A stretch of 64,000 nt of DNA from UBA5072 sp041737175 (GTDB lineage Bacteria; Bacteroidota; Bacteroidia; Bacteroidales; UBA10428), in the NCBI GenBank assembly GCA_041737175.1, contig JBGSSF010000021.1, forward strand, positions 1-64,000, in the 5' to 3' direction. The position numbers and the translations under genes are program-made. Positions 27,222 through 35,353 of this stretch are shown piece by piece (positions within the stretch are counted from its first letter, which is position 1; each line of letters starts with the position of its first letter). Under the pieces are notes generated by a model. That model ran no database searches. It saw nothing but the letters and a program-made list of their open reading frames with translations, and was not told the origin of the DNA.

Positions 27222-30200
27222 ATGGCTATGAAAAAAGAGAGTAATACTCATACCGGGCGTAAGCGAATGTATGAAGAGATCAGTAATGCCCGTCATCTGG
27301 CTGACAGCGCGTTAAGATTCGCAGAATCGGTACTTTCGGCAGTTCCTACTCCTGTTTTTTATAAAGACAGGGAAGGCCGTTACCTGGGAGTTAACAATGC
27401 CTTTGCGGAATTGATGGGTTATACACCTGATTACTACAAAGGGAAGACTGTAATGGAGTTGTGGCCCGATGAATTTGCAAGTGTATATCACGAAAAGGAT
27501 TTGGAATTGATGAGGAATCCCGAAAAACAGATTTATGAGTTCAAGGTAGTGGACAAAGATGGGATAGTTCATTCTACGATCTGGGGAAAAAACGTATTTC
27601 GTGATGAAAACGGGCAGGTGGCTGGGATTGTGGGAGCTTTTGTGGATATCACCGGACTTAAGCAAGCTGAGGATGCACTGTGTAAAGCGCAGGAGGAATT
27701 GGAGCTGCGTGTATCTGAACGCACACGTGAGCTAAAACAAATCAACAAAAAGCTTGAACACGAAATTGCAGAGCACTACCAGACCGATAAAGCCCTTCAG
27801 GAAAAAGAAGAACAACTTCGTACTCTTATCAACGCCATGCCTGACATGGTGGTTTTTAAGGATGGTAGAGGTCGTTATCTTGAAGCGAATGATTTTAACC
27901 TTCATTTTTTCGGGCTCGATGGCACGGACTATCGGGGAAAGACAGATAAGGAACTTGCAGAATACATACCCTTTTATCGCGAGTCGCTCAATGCATGCAT
28001 GGAATCCGATGAGTTAGCCTGGCAGGCACATGCTATGAACCGGATTGATGAGATCATACCCCGGCCTGATGGCTCAACACGGGTTTTCGATACAATTAAA
28101 CTGCCTACTTACTATACCGATGGACAGCGAAAAGGATTGCTAGTCGTGGGGCGCGACATCACCGAACGCAAGCAGGCGGAGGAGGCATTGCGTGAAGCGC
28201 ACACCGATTTAGAACGGCGCGTGGAAGAACGCACTACCGAGCTAAGAGAGGCAAACAAGCGATTAACGAAAGAAATCGAAGAACGTAAGCGCGTTGAGGA
28301 AGTCTTGAGGTTAGCCGAGGAAGAAAAAACACTCCTTCTAAACAGTACCTTGGATTTGGTGGTTTACCACGATTTGGATATGCGAATTATATGGGCCAAT
28401 AATGTGGCCGCAACTTCAGTGAACATGACACAGGAAGAATTGAAAGGGCGATACTGCTGGGAAATATGGCATGGCCGCAATACGCCATGCATTGGCTGTC
28501 CTGTTATCATGGCCAGGGATACCGGTGAAGTTAATTCGGCGGAAATTAGTTCTCCTGATGGCAGAAAATGGTATATACGAGGATACCCGATTAAAAGTGA
28601 TACCGGTAAAGTTATAGCGCTGACCGAGTTTTGTCTGGATATCACCGATCGCAAACAGTCTGAAGTACTTCAAAATGCTGTTTATCGTATTTCACAAGCC
28701 GCGAGTAAAGCGACAAACCTTGATGAACTATATAAGTCAGTTCATGAAATCATCGAAACGGTGATGTCGGCGAAAAATTTTTATATTTCATTATATGATG
28801 AAAAAAAAGATTTGATAAGCTATCCCTATTTTGTTGATGAACTCGATGAGGCCCCGCATGAGAATGCAACTCCCGGCAAGGGATTAACAGAATATGTTCT
28901 TCGTACAGGGAAACCGCTTTTTTGTGATGAAGCAACCGATATAGAATTGCATCAAAAAGGGGAAGTAGATATTGTCGGATCACCTTCCGCGATATGGATA
29001 GGAGTTCCACTCACCATTGAAAGCAAAACAATTGGTGTTATGGTTGTTCAACATTATACCAATCCGAATGCATACAGTAATCGTGAATTGCAAATGCTTG
29101 AATTTGTCTCATCGCAAGTAGCCAAAGCAATTGAATACAAGCGCACAGAGGTGAAGCTTCGCACCCTTTCCCTTGCAATAGAACAAAGTCCGGCTTCCAT
29201 AATGATTACGGATACCGCAGCGAATATTGAATATGTAAACCCGGCTTTTGTTCAATTAACTGGATATACATTGGAAGAAGTATTCGGAAAGAATCCCCGC
29301 ATCCTGAAATCCGGAGAGAAGAAACCGGAGGAATACAGGGTGCTCTGGGAGACTATCACATCAGGTAAAGAATGGCGTGGGGAATTCTACAACAAAAAAA
29401 AGAATGGCGTATTGTTTTGGGAATGGGCTTCCATATCGCCAATTTTCGATTCATCAGGAAATATGACTCATTTTCTGGGTGTAAAGGAAGATATCACCAT
29501 GCGTAAAAAATATGAGACAGAATTGATACAGGCAAGAGAAAAAGCAGAAGAAAGCGATAATCTTAAAACAGCATTCCTGAGAAATCTCTCACACGAAATT
29601 CGCACGCCTATGAATGCAATAATGGGATTCTCAAATCTTCTGAATGTACGGGAGATTGACAGTGACGAACAGCAGGTAAATATTAGAATCATCCAGGAAA
29701 GCAGTCAGCAACTTTTGTCGATTATTAACGATATTGTTGATATTTCGAGCATCGAAGCAAATATTCTTTCAAAAAACATCAGCTCCTTTAACATCAATGC
29801 AACATTGAGCAGCCTCTACGAACAATTTCAGCTGGAGGCGCAAAAAAAGAGTATTGCCTTAATATTAAATCCCGGTATGGTCAATGATCAAGCAATCATT
29901 CAAACGGATAACACCAAATTGGTACAGATTCTTTCGAACCTTTTAAACAATGCCTTTAAATTTACGAATACAGGAAGTGTTGAATTCGGATACAATCAAA
30001 AGGGAACTGCGATAGAATTTTACGTTTCTGATACAGGAATTGGTATTCCTCCGGAACAACATTCAAAGATTTTTCAAAATTTCTACCAGATCGAGTCATC
30101 TATTTCGAGGCAATATGAAGGGATGGGTCTGGGGCTTGCAATTTGCAAAGCATATACCGAACTACTCGGGGGGAAAATAGGGTTGATATCAGAAATTGGC

Positions 30201-30671
30201 AAGGGTACAACTTTTTATTTAACAATTCCATATTGTAATCCGGAATCTGATCAAATTTCACAGCCGGCTTCGTATAAACCGGCAGACATTACTATTACAG
30301 GCTATTTAACCATACTTGTTGCAGATGATGATGATTTGAATTTTAAGTTGCTGGAACGAATATTATCTTCATCGGATATAAAACTCTTACGGGCAGTAAA
30401 CGGTAAGGAAGCAGTTGGGATGTGCATGCTGCACAAGGCGATCGATCTGGTTCTAATGGACATAAGGATGCCCGAAATGGATGGATATTCCGCAACTTCC
30501 ATTATCAGGGAGTCTTATCCCTATCTGCCGATTATTGCTCTTTCAGCGTATGCTACCGATAAGGAGGAAGCCCTGAAAAGCGGTTGCTCTGATTTTATCA
30601 GCAAACCTTTTAAAAAGGAATATCTCATAAATATGATCCAGAAGTACATTCTGGACAGAAGTGATCATTGA
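27222..30671 (+). CDS. Soluble hybrid histidine kinase with four PAS domains, GAF and receiver
   Basis: This 1149-residue protein has no signal peptide or membrane segment, so it is cytoplasmic. Domains in order are PAS (about 33-145), coiled coil, PAS (about 200-325), coiled coil, PAS (about 370-485), GAF (about 500-645), PAS (about 655-775), HisKA with H791 in LSHEIRTPMN, HATPase (about 895-1010, NNAFKF and GMGLGLAI) and a receiver with D1080 in LVLMDIRMPEM. The third PAS has a cysteine cluster (CWEIWHGRNTPCIGCPV), which might bind metal or sense redox. No output DNA-binding domain is present, so a separate partner is required. The gene lies between the two PmoA/Gfo-Idh loci, so it may control one or both; this is inference. 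Confidence 0.9.
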   Translation: MAMKKESNTHTGRKRMYEEISNARHLADSALRFAESVLSAVPTPVFYKDREGRYLGVNNAFAELMGYTPDYYKGKTVMELWPDEFASVYHEKDLELMRNPEKQIYEFKVVDKDGIVHSTIWGKNVFRDENGQVAGIVGAFVDITGLKQAEDALCKAQEELELRVSERTRELKQINKKLEHEIAEHYQTDKALQEKEEQLRTLINAMPDMVVFKDGRGRYLEANDFNLHFFGLDGTDYRGKTDKELAEYIPFYRESLNACMESDELAWQAHAMNRIDEIIPRPDGSTRVFDTIKLPTYYTDGQRKGLLVVGRDITERKQAEEALREAHTDLERRVEERTTELREANKRLTKEIEERKRVEEVLRLAEEEKTLLLNSTLDLVVYHDLDMRIIWANNVAATSVNMTQEELKGRYCWEIWHGRNTPCIGCPVIMARDTGEVNSAEISSPDGRKWYIRGYPIKSDTGKVIALTEFCLDITDRKQSEVLQNAVYRISQAASKATNLDELYKSVHEIIETVMSAKNFYISLYDEKKDLISYPYFVDELDEAPHENATPGKGLTEYVLRTGKPLFCDEATDIELHQKGEVDIVGSPSAIWIGVPLTIESKTIGVMVVQHYTNPNAYSNRELQMLEFVSSQVAKAIEYKRTEVKLRTLSLAIEQSPASIMITDTAANIEYVNPAFVQLTGYTLEEVFGKNPRILKSGEKKPEEYRVLWETITSGKEWRGEFYNKKKNGVLFWEWASISPIFDSSGNMTHFLGVKEDITMRKKYETELIQAREKAEESDNLKTAFLRNLSHEIRTPMNAIMGFSNLLNVREIDSDEQQVNIRIIQESSQQLLSIINDIVDISSIEANILSKNISSFNINATLSSLYEQFQLEAQKKSIALILNPGMVNDQAIIQTDNTKLVQILSNLLNNAFKFTNTGSVEFGYNQKGTAIEFYVSDTGIGIPPEQHSKIFQNFYQIESSISRQYEGMGLGLAICKAYTELLGGKIGLISEIGKGTTFYLTIPYCNPESDQISQPASYKPADITITGYLTILVADDDDLNFKLLERILSSSDIKLLRAVNGKEAVGMCMLHKAIDLVLMDIRMPEMDGYSATSIIRESYPYLPIIALSAYATDKEEALKSGCSDFISKPFKKEYLINMIQKYILDRSDH

Positions 30672-30688
30672 TCTGAATGTACTTCTGG
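30638..30688 (+). terminator. Stem-loop overlapping the kinase stop codon
   Basis: CCAGAAGTACATTC (30638-30651) and GAATGTACTTCTGG (30675-30688) form a perfect 14-base stem. The 23-base loop contains the kinase stop codon (30669-30671). It lies between convergent genes and has no strong U-run after it, so it could be a bidirectional 3' end stabiliser or terminator. Confidence 0.5.
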
Positions 30689-30820
30689 AATGATCTGCTT
30701 GATATAAAAACCTCTATTCAATCGCACCGGTAGTCCAACGAATCGGCAGTAAGGCCAGCTTGATTGAATTTTTCATCACTCAGGGTTAATTGTTACTATT
30801 GATCAATTTGTTAAAAACCA

Positions 30821-32182
30821 TTAAACTACTTCGGGAACTTCGTATCCTTTACGATATTCGCGTGTCAGCATCTTATCTGCTTCCTTATCCTTAACAAATT
30901 TTTCAATTGCACCATTAAAGGTTAGTTCTCTGTTGAGTCTGTAAGAGATATTTGCCAATGCAGGAAGAACAGCAGACATGTAACCGTCGTGGATATCGCA
31001 ATGCAGAGTTTCATTATTGCCGGCACGTATGGCGTCGATAAAATTGGTATAGTGCTCTCCGCCACCCGGAGCTTTCATAAGATCGGTTGGTTTTTCTCCC
31101 ACACCTGATCCGGCAAAAGGTTCTTGTTCTTTCTGACGGAAAGCTTTCCATTGATCTCCGTTTATTTCAACATAGCCATCTGTGCCTAAAAACATGTTCC
31201 CTACATTAATATTCAGGCTCGTCTCCTTGTTGGTATATCGACCTCTTGTCTCAAACTCAAGCATTGTACCATCCGCGTATTTAAACAGAGATACCTGAGT
31301 ATTAGGTGTTTCCTGTGCACATTCCTTTGGATCAATTCCATATATACCACCTGTTGAGTATATGGTAACAGGATGTTCATTTTTATTAAGACCCCAGCGT
31401 GCGATATCAAACTGGTGAGGTCCCTGGTTTGCAGTGTCACCGCCGCCGGTTAACCAGAACCAGTGCCAGTTATAATGGCCTTTTTTCTCGTTATAAGGTC
31501 TGTATTGGCAAGGGCCGAGCCACATGTCATAATGCAGTGTGGCGGGCGGTTCGCTGTCAGGAGAAATTCCGAAAGAATCACGAATTTTGTAACATAATCC
31601 GCGGGCCATGTAAACTTTACCTATTCCTCCATCATGAATAAATTTAATGGCCTCCATAACACCGGGGATTGAACGATTCTGCAATCCTGTCTGAACCCGA
31701 ACATTATACTTCCTTGAGGCTTCAACCATCTTACGGCCTTCCCATACACAATGTGTTGCAGGTTTTTCAACATAAACATGTTTACCTGCCTGGGCAGCCC
31801 ATATGGTACCCAATGCATGCCAGAAATTTGGTGTCCCAAATGATACGGCATCGATCTCCTTGTCTTCAAAGACCTTTCGCATATCCCATTCAGTTTTTGG
31901 CGCTTCTCCCGTTAGATCAAGCACTGTTTTCGAGTGGGGTGCAAAATATTGTTCGTCAACATCGCAGATCGTTTTCAGACGCACATTCATGGTGTCTTTG
32001 CCACGACTCCACGTATTGACATGTCCGCCTCCCATTCCACGAATACCACACACTGCAAGTGTGATACGATCATTTGCCCCGGCAATGTTCCTATAGGATT
32101 TTGCACTAAGACCCAAGCCGCCGATGGTAATCGCAGCAGCACCTAATGCGCTGGTTTTCAAAAAATCTCGTCTCTTTGTCAT
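30821..32182 (-). CDS. Exported Gfo/Idh/MocA oxidoreductase
   Basis: This 453-residue protein has a Tat/Sec leader (MTKRRDFLKTSALGAAAIT). Motifs are VCGIRGMGGGH in the Rossmann domain, FGTPNFWHAL, the catalytic YVEKPATH and WLTGGGDTANQGPHQFDIA in the C-terminal domain. It probably oxidises a sugar or glycoside with tightly bound NAD(P). It is the last gene of the SusC/SusD operon that begins at the ECF sigma/FecR pair and follows a PmoA-family gene. That operon has no glycosidase, so this oxidoreductase may start the catabolic step itself. Confidence 0.87.
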   Translation of the reverse strand: MTKRRDFLKTSALGAAAITIGGLGLSAKSYRNIAGANDRITLAVCGIRGMGGGHVNTWSRGKDTMNVRLKTICDVDEQYFAPHSKTVLDLTGEAPKTEWDMRKVFEDKEIDAVSFGTPNFWHALGTIWAAQAGKHVYVEKPATHCVWEGRKMVEASRKYNVRVQTGLQNRSIPGVMEAIKFIHDGGIGKVYMARGLCYKIRDSFGISPDSEPPATLHYDMWLGPCQYRPYNEKKGHYNWHWFWLTGGGDTANQGPHQFDIARWGLNKNEHPVTIYSTGGIYGIDPKECAQETPNTQVSLFKYADGTMLEFETRGRYTNKETSLNINVGNMFLGTDGYVEINGDQWKAFRQKEQEPFAGSGVGEKPTDLMKAPGGGEHYTNFIDAIRAGNNETLHCDIHDGYMSAVLPALANISYRLNRELTFNGAIEKFVKDKEADKMLTREYRKGYEVPEVV

Positions 32183-32265
32183 TTTAGTAATAAAATATAT
32201 GTTAAGAATTTAAGTCAGAATTCATTTAACATGTTGGGAATTGGTTTATGTGTTGACAAAATATG

Positions 32266-32284
32266 CTTCACGAAATATGTGAAG
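32266..32284 (-). terminator. Small stem-loop between PmoA-family and Gfo/Idh genes
   Basis: On the transcribed strand CTTCAC, ATATTTC, GTGAAG forms a 6-base stem just after the PmoA-family stop, followed by CATATTTTG. It may cause partial termination or RNA-end protection within the operon. Confidence 0.35.
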
Positions 32285-32293
32285 TGTTTATCT

Positions 32294-33334
32294 TCAATAC
32301 ATCCCGGAAAAATTCTGAAAGATTTCATCCGCTTTTTCCGGAGTAAGTTCTTCTCCGGAAGTAACATAGAACCTGTGACGAAGAATAATTGATTCACCCT
32401 GCTTAATGGCAACATCAATTCTTTCATGGTCTTTATCATATGCACTTGAACCAAGGTTATTGGTAGAAAAAAGACCATACCCTCGTGCGTGAGAGTGAGC
32501 AGGGTATCCTATATTCTTTGGATGATCAAAAACGCACATGGTTGTAAGAATATTATCCTTGGTACCGGAAAGAAGCACCCAGTTATTTCTGGAACTCCAT
32601 ACTTTATCACCTTTCAATCCAGAACTGGAAATATACATTCCTGTAACACCTTCATTTTCGGCAGCCTTTACTTCTTCAGGATTCCCACGTGAGTCAGTGT
32701 ATACTGCCGGTTGATTAGCAGGCATTTCAAAGGCACGGTCAACCCTTATGGCAAACATCCCCTCTTTGTTATCCTTTATGCTTACATTGCCATTAGTAGC
32801 GGTAAGAGTTGAAATATGATCCATGGTATAAGAAGTCTCGTCACCTGAAAAGATATACTGTGTATTTTCTGTAAGGATAGTTTTTTCATCGTTATCTTTC
32901 CATTCGGAAATAACTTCAAGTGTTCCTTTTTCCCCGTTAGTTATTTTTGCTATTTCTTTTACCCTTATATATCCATACATGGCTTTTTTTTCGGATGGTA
33001 TTGCAGAGGAGTTATTCCAAAAATCAAGACCATTGACCTCACCATGGTTAAACCATATTCCCACGTGATGCGGATGATCAACCCTTTCTTTTGGTCTGGG
33101 TTCTATCGGAAACCCTCTTGTGATCACTGAGCCACCTGGAGAATAAACAGGGTATAGAAATGGCTTTTCCATATCAACCGGATATTGATAAGTTGTGAAT
33201 AATTTTTCACCGATCATTACATCAATTTTATGATCTCCTTTAATGAATTTCACTTTTGCACCCTGTGCATTAACTGTGGCGTTTGCAGCAAACAAAAAGG
33301 CGACAGTTAATAAGAATAGAATTGTTTTTTTCAT
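32294..33334 (-). CDS. PmoA-family (DUF6807) protein, exported
   Basis: The ATG at 33334 gives 346 residues with a direct signal peptide (MKKTILFLLTVAFLFAANAT); an in-frame ATG at 33355 adds seven residues. Core motifs are RVDHPHHVGIWFNHG, VNGLDFWNNSS, GMFAIRVDRAFE and CVFDHPKNIGYP, matching PF14100. It is shorter than the family member at 24184 (422 residues), which has an extra N-terminal sandwich. The shared HPHHxGIW and DFW blocks point to a common active or binding site. The gene follows SusD and precedes a Gfo/Idh gene. Enzymatic function is unknown. Confidence 0.8.
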   Translation of the reverse strand: MKKTILFLLTVAFLFAANATVNAQGAKVKFIKGDHKIDVMIGEKLFTTYQYPVDMEKPFLYPVYSPGGSVITRGFPIEPRPKERVDHPHHVGIWFNHGEVNGLDFWNNSSAIPSEKKAMYGYIRVKEIAKITNGEKGTLEVISEWKDNDEKTILTENTQYIFSGDETSYTMDHISTLTATNGNVSIKDNKEGMFAIRVDRAFEMPANQPAVYTDSRGNPEEVKAAENEGVTGMYISSSGLKGDKVWSSRNNWVLLSGTKDNILTTMCVFDHPKNIGYPAHSHARGYGLFSTNNLGSSAYDKDHERIDVAIKQGESIILRHRFYVTSGEELTPEKADEIFQNFSGMY

Positions 33335-33381
33335 TTTAATTATTACGTTCTTCATTATTTTTTATGTTTTGCAGTTAAAAT

Positions 33382-33460
33382 CGGAAGAAAACAGGTTTAA
33401 TTTTCCGCAATCGGACTGAATCGGAATTCATCACTCATTGAATAAACCTGTTTTCTTTCG
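33382..33460 (-). repeat. Long inverted repeat between SusD and PmoA-family genes
   Basis: CGGAAGAAAACAGGTTTA (33382-33399) and TAAACCTGTTTTCTTTCG (33443-33460) are complementary over 18 bases with one mismatch, around a 43-base loop. It starts about 30 bases after the SusD stop. A likely role is partial termination or stabilising the susCD message relative to the two downstream genes. Confidence 0.5.
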
Positions 33461-33490
33461 ATAAAATTAACTTTTTTAATGATCTTAAGG

Positions 33491-35329
33491 TCAATAGCCT
33501 GGATTTTGTACCAGCTGCGGTGCTTTTTTAAGCTCACTTGTTCCAATCGGTATCCAGTATAGCTTTTCACTGGGTGCGTTATCAGCGTGAGCCTTAATCC
33601 ATTGCCACGTCGTTACAATAGTACCATCTGTATTTTTGACTTCCAGGATGTCAATTCCCCCCAATGGAGGTGTCATTACATCAATCAGGATCTTCCACCT
33701 TCTTATGTCATACCACCTGCTTTCCTCGCCATACAGCTCTACCTTTCTTTCGTGACGCAAAGCCTGTTCAATATCTCCGGTGAAATCAGGAAGCCCTGCC
33801 CTGTTCCTGATCATGTTAATATAGGAGGTAGCCTCGACGGTTTCTCCCAACTCCAGGCAAGCTTCAGCATAATTAAGTATCACCTCCGCATAGCGCATAT
33901 AGATCCAGACATTCTGGTTATTTTGGACATCCCCATTGCTTGTATTGTCCATGAATTTTTTTGTAAGATACCCGCCATAACAACCATTACCGGGTGATAA
34001 GGGGCCCTTTCGTGTATCCAAACCAAACTGATCTGTATAAGTTCCATCGGGTAGCATGGTACGGTGTGTCCGTCTTTCGTAAATCCCTACAGGATCCTGT
34101 GCGGCCAGGTTTACAGGACGCTGCTGCCATACAGCACTGTCGAAAAGGATACTGGCATAAAATCTCGGTTCACGATCATGGTACGGATTTTCGTGTTTGA
34201 ACTTCGTGGAAATGTTCCTGTAATACTTATCGGCATCTATTTCAAAGTGGTCGAAAAATTTTGATCCGTCACTCATTTCGTATTCATCGACCATCTGTTG
34301 CAAAGGACCATTTCTTCCAAAGTTATTGATTCCGTTGGGGCCGTCTGTCTGGTTTTGCCGGTGTGTTTGTCCCAGGCTGAGAGTAAACATTCTTCCCCAA
34401 ATTATCTCATCACTGGCCAGTGTATAAGCCTTAAAAAGTTCGAAATAATTCTTGGCCACAGCTGCCTGGTCAGGTGCCCCGAAATCGGCCAGTTTAGCTG
34501 TACCCAGTTGCATAACATCCCAGGCAGCATTCTTTGCATTTGTCCAGAGGGTGGTCCTGTTTGTTCCGGCACTATAACCTGTCAGCTCACTTGCAGCAGT
34601 CCCATCAGCCGTAAGGTCGCTGGCAGCAAACAGCAGAATCCTTGATTTGAGAGTCATTGCGGCCTCCCTGGTTGCCCTTCCCATTACCTGGTCGGCTTTT
34701 AACGGGAGCAAGGCCGCAGCATCGTCACAGTCCTTTACTATGAAATTGACAGTTTCTTCAAACGTTGCCCTGGCGAGGCTGCCAAAATCATCTCCCAGAC
34801 TATTTGGAGTCTCCATAATGGGGACTCCCCCGTAGAGACGGCAAAAATTATGGTAAACATATGCCCTGAGGAAAAGAGCTTCACCTTTCAGTACATCAGT
34901 TTTGGCCTTTACAGCTTCTTGTTCGGAAGCCGGATAAGCATCTTTTATCAGATCAATATTTTCAAGAAATATATTGATTCTCTGGACATTTTCCCAGTTA
35001 CCTTTGGACCAGGATAAATGAGTGAAAAACGGATTACCTTGTGCACCTCCCAGATTATCCGGAGAAATAGTGCCTGCATTATAAGGTTGATTACTGGAGC
35101 CCCTTCCGACAGGCATCTCATCACAAACAGAGCCCAGCATCACAAATCTAAAACCATGGTCCAGAGAGTGATAGCAGTAACTTAAATAAGCGCTTGCAAG
35201 AGCAGGATCTGACCATACAATTGCATCGGAATATGAATCCTGAGGTGTTTTATCCAGAAGATCTGATTCACATGCAGGGAGTAAAAGCACCAGGATTAAT
35301 GACAGAAATATATTCGTAAGTTTTTTCAT
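33491..35329 (-). CDS. SusD/RagB-family starch-binding-like outer-membrane lipoprotein
   Basis: This 612-residue lipoprotein has the lipobox LLPACESD. It shows the SusD pattern: an N-terminal TPR-like region (YHSLDHGFRFV, GEALFLRAYVYHNFCRLYGGVP), then VIWGRMF and near the C-terminus VEATSYINMIRNRAGLPDF, ALRHERKVELYGEESRWYDIRRW and a final LVQNPGY. SusD proteins sit on the surface over the SusC barrel and deliver oligosaccharides to it. The gene lies 24 bases after its SusC partner. The ligand is unknown. Because the operon encodes oxidoreductase and PmoA-like enzymes and no glycosidase, a small glycoside or oligosaccharide may be imported. Confidence 0.95.
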   Translation of the reverse strand: MKKLTNIFLSLILVLLLPACESDLLDKTPQDSYSDAIVWSDPALASAYLSYCYHSLDHGFRFVMLGSVCDEMPVGRGSSNQPYNAGTISPDNLGGAQGNPFFTHLSWSKGNWENVQRINIFLENIDLIKDAYPASEQEAVKAKTDVLKGEALFLRAYVYHNFCRLYGGVPIMETPNSLGDDFGSLARATFEETVNFIVKDCDDAAALLPLKADQVMGRATREAAMTLKSRILLFAASDLTADGTAASELTGYSAGTNRTTLWTNAKNAAWDVMQLGTAKLADFGAPDQAAVAKNYFELFKAYTLASDEIIWGRMFTLSLGQTHRQNQTDGPNGINNFGRNGPLQQMVDEYEMSDGSKFFDHFEIDADKYYRNISTKFKHENPYHDREPRFYASILFDSAVWQQRPVNLAAQDPVGIYERRTHRTMLPDGTYTDQFGLDTRKGPLSPGNGCYGGYLTKKFMDNTSNGDVQNNQNVWIYMRYAEVILNYAEACLELGETVEATSYINMIRNRAGLPDFTGDIEQALRHERKVELYGEESRWYDIRRWKILIDVMTPPLGGIDILEVKNTDGTIVTTWQWIKAHADNAPSEKLYWIPIGTSELKKAPQLVQNPGY

Positions 35330-35353
35330 ACCATTTGATTTTAAAAGTTAAGA

